Positions 55,403 to 64,000 of a stretch of DNA of 64,000 nucleotides are shown here, in pieces. Position numbers and translations under genes: made by a program. The DNA is from Theobroma cacao (Eukaryota; Streptophyta; Magnoliopsida; Malvales; Malvaceae). The notes beneath the pieces are model-generated. The model did no database searches. It saw only the letters and a list, made by a program, of their open reading frames with translations, and was not told where the DNA came from. The DNA lies in contig NC_030853.1 in assembly GCF_000208745.1 (NCBI RefSeq), positions 5,824,797 to 5,888,796 of the forward strand. The letters are read 5' to 3'. How positions within the stretch are numbered: position 1 is the stretch's first letter; the number at the start of each line of letters is the position of its first letter.

Positions 55403-58174
55403 TGTCACGACCCAATTTCTCAGGCCATGACTAGCGCATGAGCTCAATGAGCATAGCTCACTAAGCCCAAGCAAGCCTATCCATTTACCTTTGCTTAACA
55501 AATTTATCATATCATGCATACACACACACACCTTTTCTCGGGTGTGAACATAGCTAAAACACAATGGCATTATCGATAATAATATACATGCACTATACCA
55601 GTCATGTATTTAGCAATTTACATTGCATACACATATTCACATTGTTAGATTGTATTCACAATACAAAACGACCCATGACTTCCAGTGGAGACATTTACAA
55701 TAAAAAGGATTACTATCGAATGCCAGACACATACCCAGGAGATGCACTACGGGGACTCCTCGATCGAGGGTCCAATAGTCACCTGATCTGAAAACATGAA
55801 TTTTTATAAAAACATGAGTATAATACTCAGTGAGTGAACAAGGAAGGGAACAAGCAACAATTAGAGAGAATTTAAAATCATGAAGCACTTGTTTCAAAAC
55901 AATGCAATTTAGTTCATTCCTATTTAAAACCCCTCCACACTCGAGAGTTTTTCGCTACAGCGAGCATGAATTTCGCTGCAGTGAAAACAGAACAACAAGA
56001 GAAACATTTTTCCTCACTCAACAAAAAGCCATCCTGCTAAACTAATAAAATCAACCTAAAATTCATGAAAATTCTCAAAGTACAATGTGTCAACTTTCAT
56101 GTACATTACAACCATAAATCATTGTCCATCAATTTGCTATATCACACATATTTACATATGTATATATATATATATATGTATATACCCATCATCATCATCT
56201 CACCAACCCATTATCATCATCACCAGCTCATCATCATCATCACCAGCTCATGCGTACTCCCTACTCGCACATGGCTGGGTCATCACCGGGTTATGCGCAC
56301 TCCCTACTCGCACATAACCGGGTCATCCTCGGCTTATGCGCACTCCCTACTCGCACATAGTCGAGTCAACATAATTACACAACATTATATTCAAGCATAT
56401 ATGTATATCAACATAATGCAGCCACATAGAAATCCATAATAACCACATTTCATAACATAAACCTTTTCTCAAAAGCTTGTTCCCAAGGCATTCATTTTCA
56501 TGAAAAATTGCATAAAATCATTCAAACACTTTGTTCAAAACAGTCATATTCCCAAAACAATTTTGATAGGCAGTCCACTCACAGGTGTCGAAAATTCGGA
56601 TTCCGGGTGAACTCTGACTAATAGTCCTCAGGCGTAATTCCTTTGCCTTTTCCGGACGTCTCACCACCTTGACAAATAACAAAGTCGAGGAATTTACTAT
56701 ATTGTCCCTAAATTGATATAAATTAATTTAAACTACTAATGCTTGATATGTAAATGCAAAAATATGTCCGATTACCGCTTAATCACGGTATCGATTAAAT
56801 TCGACCGATCACCCGATTAATCGGCGATTGTGTCCAAATCACCTCCAAATTAATTCATTTCTCCTCTAATACCTTAATTTACCACATACATTTAAATAAA
56901 GCCAAATTCAGCATTAGAACCCTCACAATTCCTTATAGAAAAAATTTGGTCATTTGGTGTACTAGCATCGAATTTTTTTCTACATAACCGTTTCACCTTA
57001 CTTCATCATTTTCCATGCCATTTTCCTTGAAATAAAAACAATCCCCCATTGATATTCAGCCCTCATGGTTCGGCCAACAAGGAACCCTAGAGAAATTGAA
57101 TATTTCTTTTGTGTTTTTGTTCATAACCATGCTTAACTATCCCTAAACACTAACATAGTCTAAAATCAAATTATTCCAACAACAATTCCTCTTCCATACC
57201 CATTTTTCAGAATTGAATTCATCATGATAACTCAATATTCAACCATGGAAATCAAGAACAAAAGCATGGGTAAGCTAGGTATCAAGGAGAATTAAAGAAA
57301 TTCTAACTTACCTAGCTTGTTTCCTTGATTTCTTCACTTTTTCTTTGAATTTCCACCTAGGTTTTCTTGTTTTTCCCTTTGTTCTTCCTTTTTTCTTGTT
57401 GCTGGATGCCTAGGCCGAATATGGTGAGGGAATTGGGGATTTAATGGGCTGATTTCTATAGAAAATAATAAAATAATCAAGCATGCCATGTGTCACATGC
57501 TTATTGGCCCAAATTTTAACTTTTTGACTTTTTCTTCTTAATTTTCCACCACAAATATTCTGGTATTTATCCAATTCTACCACAATTAAAATCCCTTGGT
57601 CTTGACAAGTGCTGGGGTGAAAATTTTACTGATTTACCCCCGGGATGAAAAAATTATGATTTTGCCCCTATACTCCGAAATGTACCAGAATCTCATTATT
57701 TCTACTTTTCAACTTAAAATAACACTAATATTGATCAATATTAACCAAATGGGGCAAAAATTGTTTAAAAAAAATTTTCGTTTAGTCCTCTAGTGGCAAA
57801 ATTACCATTTTACCCTTGTGCTTCATAAATATCGGGAATCACAATTTTTCACTGCTAAACATCATTTTATACTCCAATAATCACAATTATATTTCATATA
57901 ATTATTCTTGATCAAATGCGATCAAATCTTGGCTAAAAATCTCCATTTTATCATCAAATGGTAAAATGACCGTTTTGTCCCTAATTGGTTAATTTTCTGA
58001 TGGACTCCAAACTGGACCTTGAACTCCAAATCACTATTCTAAGCCATTTTGTTGGTTTTAAAATTTTCAAATTCCTCTTACAATTTCTATTTGAACTAGT
58101 TCAAGGCTCGATTTAACTTATTTGTACCACTTGGTACAATACCGTCTTTTAATCGAGCTTGACAGGGTCTCACA
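55403..58174 (-). mobile_element. SL solo LTR, copy 7 (variant 5' third)
   Basis: TGTCACGACCC to ...GGGTCTCACA on the plus strand with exact duplication CTATC (55398-55402 and 58175-58179). The right-hand part (56580-58174), which is the element's own 5' third, differs from copies 1-3, 5 and 6 and resembles copies 4 and 10. An AGGTAAGT donor-like site lies at about 57305-57315. The minisatellite is at 56240-56370 with a reduced palindrome pair at 55938-55992. Confidence 0.92.
56240..56370. repeat. SL minisatellite (copy 7)
   Basis: Three units of about 42 bp, in reverse orientation 'gcgcactccctactcgcacat-gccgggtcatcaccgg-ttat'. The 124-codon plus-strand frame at 56065-56439 translates it periodically and is not a gene. 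Confidence 0.9.
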
Positions 58175-58179
58175 CTATC

Positions 58180-58299
58180 CTTTTGTTTAGTAGCTTTAAG
58201 AGCAATATTTTTTTCTTTTGGTATCTTCCTTGATTGCTTGATCTCTTTCACTTTCATGTCTTGACTGCATCTCATAAGTGAATAAATATCCAGGTAACT
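58180..58299 (-). pseudogene. Gag relic E': central piece
   Basis: Reverse-strand translation gives ELPGYLFTYEMQSRHESER starting at the site of SL copy 8, the copia gag 'EL-G-L-TYEM' segment. A Lys-rich stretch (IKEDTKRKK / KNIALKATK in another frame) runs to SL copy 7. Confidence 0.75.
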
Positions 58300-58734
58300 C
58301 ATTATGTCACAACCCAAATACTGGGCCATGACTAGCGCATGGCCCCAATGGGCATAGCCCATTAAGCCCAAGCAAGCCTATTTATGCAATTTCGATTATC
58401 ATTCCCATCCATCATCTTTAAAATGAAGTGTTGTAACTCTCAAAAGTAAATGTTCCAGTAATATTTTATAACAACTGAATATTCATATTTATATTATATC
58501 AAAGTACTGTCATCATCAATCCAACATATACATACTTCATTTGGAAATCAATAGGAAGAATTTGGAAATCATGATGCACTTGTTTCAAAAACAATGCAAT
58601 TGATTTAATTTCTTACTAAAAACTCCTCATTTCAAACCTTGATTAATACCCTTATAGTGTTTCACAAACCCATGATCAATCCATGAAGTTAAATGGGTGA
58701 AAAGTAGGTCAAAATCAAGCACGGTAGCAAGCTT

Positions 58735-59125
58735 GGCAACAAGTTTCTCGCAGCAGTGAAGTTCATTCTCGCTGCAGCGAGATTCGAGTGGCCAAAATAG
58801 AAAGTTTCTCGCTGCAGCGAGAAATAGTGGCAATTTGCATGTGTTTTAGTTTTTCTACCATATCTCCAACTACAGAAGTCCAATTGACCTAATTTTTAGA
58901 CAATTAGAAAGCAAAGAGGTAGAACTACAACTTTGTTGTTTACCACCTTTCCCAGTTCGAATAGGAAGGGGCTTAAAAATCTTTATAAAAGTAAAGGCAT
59001 TGCGTTAGAACCCGAGAGTTTCTCGCTGCAGTGAGATTTATTCTCGCTGCAGCGAGTTTCTGGCTGCCAAAACAGAATGTTTCTTGCTGTAACAAGAATG
59101 CTTTCTCGCTGCAGCGAGAAGCAGG
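58735..59125. repeat. SL palindrome array (copy 8)
   Basis: About seven copies, including perfect 20-bp TTTCTCGCTGCAGCGAGAAA at 58805-58824 and near-perfect ones at about 58768, 59021, 59042, 59083 and 59103. Confidence 0.88.
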
Positions 59126-59359
59126 GCACCCAAGTGTAAAAAGGACCTTCTTTGCACTAAAAATCTGTTTGGTGTTACAATGAACTCAATTTGCAAGAAA
59201 ATGAGACATTCTCAAGATTCATCATGCCAATTTCAACATGAAATGCTCAAAAATTTTCAAAGTTCAACATTCCAAAATTTCACATGCATTACATCCATAT
59301 ACCATATATGTAGATATAAATAATCAATCATCATGCACACCCTCCCATCATCATTATCT

Positions 59360-59470
59360 CATATGCAATAGCTTATGCGCACTCCCACTCGCACATAGCC
59401 GGGTTAGTAACGGCTTATGCGCACTCCTACTCTCACATAGCTGGGTCAATATCATTACACAACATTATTC

Positions 59471-59504
<34 letters not shown>

Positions 59505-59510
59505 CAACAT
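59360..59510. repeat. SL minisatellite and TA microsatellite (copy 8)
   Basis: Two units of 'gcttatgcgcactcc-actcgcacatagccgggt' (59368-59450) followed by an (AT)n run at about 59470-59505. Most copies have the same pairing of minisatellite and TA run. Confidence 0.85.
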
Positions 59511-60680
59511 AATGTAGTAGTACAACAATCCATAACAGCCACATGTCACATATAGAAACAATTTATCAAAGGCTTGTTCTTAAGGCACTACTTTTGAAGA
59601 TAAAACAAATAAAACACTTTAGGGATTCAATCAAACATACTTGTATACACATCCCAAAACCTTTTTAATGCAAGTTCACTCACTGATATTTGTTGAATCT
59701 TTAATTGACTCTAACTTCGATTATTGCTTCAAACGGACATGTGAGGCCTTGTTGGAACCTATCCCCCACAATATAACTATAAAAAATATAACGGCCCATA
59801 AATCTAATGTCTAGCCATCTCTAACACCTTAAAATCGAATTCTAACTCATTTCTCACCTTGGTGGTTTTTTTTCTTGTAGTTGAATTCCTTTTTAAAAGC
59901 TTTCAAGCTACTATGGCAAGTCTCTCTTTCTCTTTCTAAAACTTTCAACTAGTGAGAGAAAGTGATGAACAAAGACTTTTTGAGGGTTTTAAGGTGTAAA
60001 AGTGGAAGAGCATGAAAAACCGTATGAAAGAGTGGGCAAAAGCATGAAATTTTGAGCAAGAGAGAGAAAGTTATGAAGCTTCCATACCATGCTTCCATGA
60101 AGATGGAAGCAATGTGAGATGGAAGAAGAAGAAGGAGAAGAAGCTGTTGGAGAATGAAAAAGCTGCTGGAAGAAAAAGATATTTATAGCTCAAGCTTATC
60201 CATTCAACTTGAAATTATGAAAATGCCCTTAGCACGTTAACTTGTTCTCCTTCAATCCTTGGTGTAATCATTTTACTCTTTTTATACCAAGACAAGGTCC
60301 ATAATAGTCTAAACATGCTCGGGTCTACGAAAAGTTAAAAATTTTGACCCGATGTGCAAAATGACCATTTTACCCCTATTATGAAAATTATTGTCACATC
60401 TAGTTTTCTTCGAGTTTGCATCATTACACATCATTTATTCATTCCTTAGGCCTATTTAGACCTTAATAGCATCCAAAATCCCACTCGTAAGAGCTCACCA
60501 AAAGAAATTACGAAATTACCCCTAGTCCGCATTATCGTGTCTACTTCTAGTTGCGTGTTTATAGAGGTCGAGATTTCATGGGTTCACTTCTAAATTACCC
60601 TTTTAACTCAGTAATCAACCTTAATTGGTATCCGTAAACTTTATTAGCCACTGTATCAAAATATAAAGTACTACACATTA

Positions 60681-60849
60681 GGCTTGAGACTATTCAAATT
60701 TTTAGCTTCTTCAATAGCTGTTACCTTAGGCCTCCAAGACCTAGGAAGACAATATAGCATTTTTTTACAAGTTGGGCATGAAGGAAATTTTACCCAAAGC
60801 CTTTAGTCGTCATATTAACTTGGTGAACTTTTCATAATTCTCTTTTATC
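60681..60849 (-). pseudogene. Gag relic E': upstream piece
   Basis: Reverse-strand translation across shifts gives SEMIKENYEKFTKLI, RLKALGKISF and SWRPKVTAIEEAKNLNSLKPN, matching the copia gag 'F--I-N-LK-LGK' and 'LPRSW-PKVTAI-EAK-L--L' segments. It is cut on the right by the family-C LTR at 60855. Confidence 0.75.
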
Positions 60850-60854
60850 ATTTC

Positions 60855-62713
60855 TGAAGGGTTTGGCTATGGATGGAATTCTCAAAATACGCAGCGGAAA
60901 GGTAATTAAAAAACTTTATAACTAAACAACAAAACATGCCTCCACCCATGGATCACCTTGGTGATATTTAACACATAAAAGCACAAAATAAATTATTGTT
61001 TAGAAAGTTTCCTTGCCATGTAATTTAGTAATCCTGATGGCACTTTTCGAAGCAATCCCGCGAACACCACAAGGAGCAAAAACCCTAGCCAATCAAGTGC
61101 TTGACCTCCAATGGTAGTACACATGATTGCACTTGAACCTTCAACAAAGGAAGGAATTTTTAACTATACTTTGTGCTAACAAAGAGGACAACAATTGTCC
61201 TTTTCTTCCTTTTCACAATCTTAGTCGAACCTTTCTCGAAAATTACTTCATAAGCAATGTTCTCTTTCGCACAAAGGGAGTGGTGGTAAAGAAAGAAAAC
61301 ATTTCTCTTTTTTTAACAAAAACTACGTTTTCTTCAATTGTGAAAAACTCTCACATGGAAAATAGTTAAAAGGTGACTTATATAGTTAGGTTAAAATAAC
61401 TTCAATTTTGGCAATTAAGCCCTCAATATTATAACACATTATAATATTGGGTCCATTACTTAATTAAACTCTTTTAAGTAAGTCCTTGAAAATTAAAATC
61501 AAAATTAATTTCCTTTATTTTTTGCAATCAAGGCCTTATAATTATAACTATTTATAATTATGCCTAAAACTTAATTAAACTCTTTTAATTAAGTTTATAG
61601 AAGCTAATTACCTAGCATGTGATTTAAGTTTAACTTAAATCATCACTCTCCTAATTTAATTCAAATGCAATCATTGTGTGTGACCCATTAGGTTCCCAAC
61701 ATGTTGGCAATGGAATTGATTAATGACTTAATTGATTAATATAAAATTCAATCAATTAATCTATAATCAATTCCATAGACCAAGATTGGCATCTAGCAAT
61801 GCATCATGGCCACCTAATTGTTGGGATAGTCAAAGGGTTCTTTGACAACCTTTCAGTGTACAGTCTATCAATGTAATTCATTCCCTCATCATATATCTCG
61901 GAGATGATAAGAGTTGGTACAGTGTCTACTCTTTTTGACCTCCATATTTATTCCTGCAATTATAGCTTTAGTTTATAGAGAGTTATGAAACCTTTTTCAT
62001 AATCTCCATGTCGCCTTGGCCAAGGACTTTAATAACGTAATGCTAACCAAGAACTGATAGAATATGTCCTCTAAAACACTTGAGGTGATGATTCCTATCT
62101 TGACCACTCATTTGCCTTCACATGCTTCATACTATACCCAAAACATCTTGTTTTGGCATCTTTGGTTAGGCACTCGTAGGGATGAAATCAAAGTATAGTA
62201 CTCCACATATAAGACAACCTGGTGTCTCAAGTCTAGGGAGTATTTACACGATTGACACATGAGAAGTGTTGCATAGACACTAGAGTGTATTACCAAATGC
62301 ACTTCTTATTGTGGGTCATGTTCAGTGAACTTGCTCTTCCAAGCAAGCACTTATATTCTAGTTCCAAGTATTTTTATATTTCAATCTATGAGATCGATTG
62401 CTTACTTCCAAAGTAAGGAACATAGAATATACCAATCTCTAAGCATCATTGATGTCCAGTCTCAATGATACATTAACTAGGAAAATTTTGAGATTATGCT
62501 TTAATGCATAGGAATCTCATAACTGCAACCCATTACGGTTTCCTTGCAAGTCATATTAATCTCATGGACTTCATTCAATTAGACTTATAACTCATTATAA
62601 TTGACGTCTTATCGATGAAGGAAAACCTCTAATCATTCAACATGAATGATACTGTTGCATGATTTGAATAAAGCCTTAACTAATCCCAATTGGTTGCAGG
62701 GCTTATCCCAACA
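60855..62713 (-). mobile_element. Family-C copia LTR (3' LTR of an element running off the right edge)
   Basis: Plus-strand reading TGAAGGGTTTGGC to ...TTATCCCAACA, i.e. an LTR running TGTTGGGATAAGCC to CAAACCCTTCA on the minus strand. It is collinear with the solo LTR at 9569-13715. The flanking ATTTC (60850-60854) should recur beyond the window. The plus-strand frame at 61127-61369 lies in the LTR leader and is not a gene. Confidence 0.85.
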
Positions 62714-63433
62714 CCTCCCACTAGCACAAAGCCAATTGCTACCTCATCATATGTGGATTCAATCCATCTGGCAATCATGTTTGCATGTAGACTCACTTGT
62801 GCCCTTCAATGTGGTTAATTGCTTTTATCTATCTTCATGATGTCCATGCATCACATCATGTCGTATTACTATATCTAGATCCAATGAGACCCAGGTTTTG
62901 CTTGTATGGCTCCATTGTTACATTAACAATGTTCAAAACCTTTTATTAGTTCCATGGACTAACGATCTAAGTATCTTCCTATTAGAGCCCTTTTAATAGG
63001 ATGCATATGACTTAAATTATATACATGTACATATTCTTCTTTCTTTCTTTGGAACCATTCCAACTAAACTATGTTGTATGCATCATATGCATTTGCCACT
63101 TTTCATTGTACCATCCACCCTTTTTAAATTTTGGCACTTTCTTTTTATACACACTGCATCCCATGTAATTGTATCACTAAAGAATTGTATTCACTCTTAC
63201 TAACCTCCTTTTGTGTATGAGATAAATACACTTGTACATATTATTAAATCCAACCCTTTGAATCCCATTTAATAGAACAAAGTGTATAACTCCAACAACA
63301 AGCATATTTAACAGTTCATCTCATATGAATAATACATCTTCAATGTACCTTGCTAAATCCATAGAGTTCTCATACATATGATTATGCATCTTTATGCAAA
63401 ATCTTAAGAGTTAGATTCCAATGTAACCATGTA
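62714..63433 (-). mobile_element. Family-C copia internal region, 3' end with polypurine tract
   Basis: Minus-strand GTGCTAGTGGGAGG lies directly before the LTR start TGTTGGG, a typical copia polypurine tract. The rest is AT-rich and non-coding; the frame at 62646-62840 crosses the LTR edge and is spurious. No RNase H end is visible before SL copy 9. Confidence 0.6.
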
Positions 63434-63438
63434 ATAAC

Positions 63439-64000
63439 TGTCACAACCCAAATTTCGGGCTATGACCGGCACATGGGCCCAATGGGCATAGCCCACTATG
63501 CCCAAGCAAGCCTATTTATGCAATCTTGATCATTAATCCCAACCATCATTTCTAAAACCACATATTTTAGTTCTCAATGATGAATGTTTCAGTAATGATT
63601 TATAGCAATCAAATATTCATATTTGTATTATCTCAAAGTGTAAAACCCGACCCTATAAACACATGTCATGACATATATGCACTGAGTAACATGTTATTAC
63701 GCTAGAAAAGTTCTTAAGAATAAACGATACCTGGTATTGTACCTAACAGTACACTTGAGTTAATTTAACATCGAACTAGTTCAAATAGTAATCGTAGGAT
63801 GAAATTTAATATTTTACAGTCTAGGAATGACAAAAAATGATTGGTAGGATTTCGAGAGTTCATTTGGGGAAAAATTGAAAATTTTGATGTTCAAGGGTAA
63901 AATCGTCATTTTGCCACTTAAGATAATAATTTGATCATGGAGTGAAATTTTTGACCAAGATTAACTATTTGGAGTATAATTTAATGATAGGAAGTGAAAA
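63439..64000 (-). mobile_element. SL solo LTR, copy 9 (incomplete, runs off right edge)
   Basis: Starts TGTCACAACCCAAATTTCGGGC. The first 200 bp align closely with copy 8 (shared aagcctatttatgcaat, tcatatttatattat-tcaaag). The preceding ATAAC (63434-63438) is the candidate duplication. It is interrupted at 63639 by another SL element. Confidence 0.8.
63639..64000 (+). mobile_element. SL solo LTR, copy 10 (5' end only)
   Basis: TGTAAAACCCGACCCTATAAAC begins inside copy 9 after CAAAG (63634-63638, candidate duplication). Its sequence aligns with the reversed 5' third of copy 7 (gtaaaat-gtcattttgccac, ttggagtataat-tgat-g-agtgaaaa), so it belongs to the variant subfamily. It continues beyond the window. 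Confidence 0.75.

Larger units (their letters stand above)
58305..60675 (-). mobile_element. SL solo LTR, copy 8 (extended end)
   Basis: Begins TGTCACAACCC. Exact duplication CATTA (58300-58304 and 60676-60680); excision rejoins gag NSLKP|NELPGYLFTYEM in frame. It ends ...GTACTACA, about 97 bp beyond the point where other copies end in ...TTTCACA, so this copy has an extra terminal segment. TATAAATA is the reverse of 60180-60187, the GTGAGA donor-like site the reverse of about 59852-59857. It has a minisatellite (59360-59450) and a palindrome array (58735-59125). Confidence 0.88.

Noticed and set aside
56065..56439. Open frames of 70-124 codons over the SL minisatellites (also near 5518-5791, 11094-11376, 29253-29483, 53667-54019)
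   Set aside because: They are periodic translations of a roughly 40-bp tandem repeat, present on both strands and in several frames, and are not conserved as protein between copies.
58735..59125. CRISPR-like array of palindromic repeats
   Set aside because: Repeats are short, degenerate and irregularly spaced, spacers are not unique, and the setting is a plant LTR.
61127..61369. Plus-strand 80-codon ORF
   Set aside because: Antisense to the transcribed leader of the family-C LTR; the collinear LTR at 13200-13440 does not preserve it as coding sequence.

Overview
This is nuclear DNA from a flowering plant, most likely a eudicot. It is AT-rich, holds one intron-containing plant gene, and is otherwise packed with nested Ty1/copia retrotransposons. 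I cannot name the species. I see no rRNA, tRNA, CRISPR or bacterial-type operon. Element names below (SL, copia-B, C, E', E, F, G, H, D) are labels for this report only.

The one recognisable host gene lies at 18130-19983 on the minus strand. It is a two-exon peroxisomal acyl-activating enzyme (AMP-dependent CoA ligase) of the cinnamate/benzoate-CoA ligase type. It has a TATA box, a clean GT-AG intron, all family motifs, a C-terminal SRL peroxisome signal and an AATAAA signal. One missing base near 18793 breaks the frame. A short unidentified coding relic with promoter-like sites lies just beyond it (17730-17936).

Left block (1-17.2 kb): element copia-B has its 5' LTR ending at 7405, a tRNA-Met primer site, a gag relic near 14-14.8 kb and a 3' LTR copy at about 15.8-17.2 kb. 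Into it have gone repeat D1 with a MITE inside, two SL solo LTRs, and a solo LTR of related family C (9569-13715), which carries a third SL.

Middle block (20.9-37.7 kb): decayed copia-G (+) is split by a TATCGATA-rich solo LTR (21096-24059). Then come an SL copy, a glycine-rich RNA-binding-protein relic, decayed copia-H (-), and copia-E (-), which keeps an LTR, an envelope/plant-transposon-like ORF and gag but no visible pol.

Right block (37.7-64 kb): copia-F (37735-50360, TSD GAAAG) is structurally complete, with two 1.1-kb LTRs, PBS, gag, protease, integrase, RT, RNase H, an extra 3' ORF and PPT. It sits inside copia-E gag and has an SL copy inside its integrase zinc finger. To its right a single minus-strand gag (E') is broken by three SL copies, each with an exact 5-bp duplication, then by a copia-C element running off the window. 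Two more SL copies, one inside the other, end the window.

The most striking signal is the SL family: nine copies or partial copies plus a related tenth-type element. All have LTR-like ends (TG...CA or TA), the assessable ones have 5-bp duplications, and none has an internal domain. They carry arrays of a perfect palindrome centred on CTGCAG, a roughly 40-bp minisatellite, and a conserved TATA box followed about 330 bp later by a 5' splice-site consensus.
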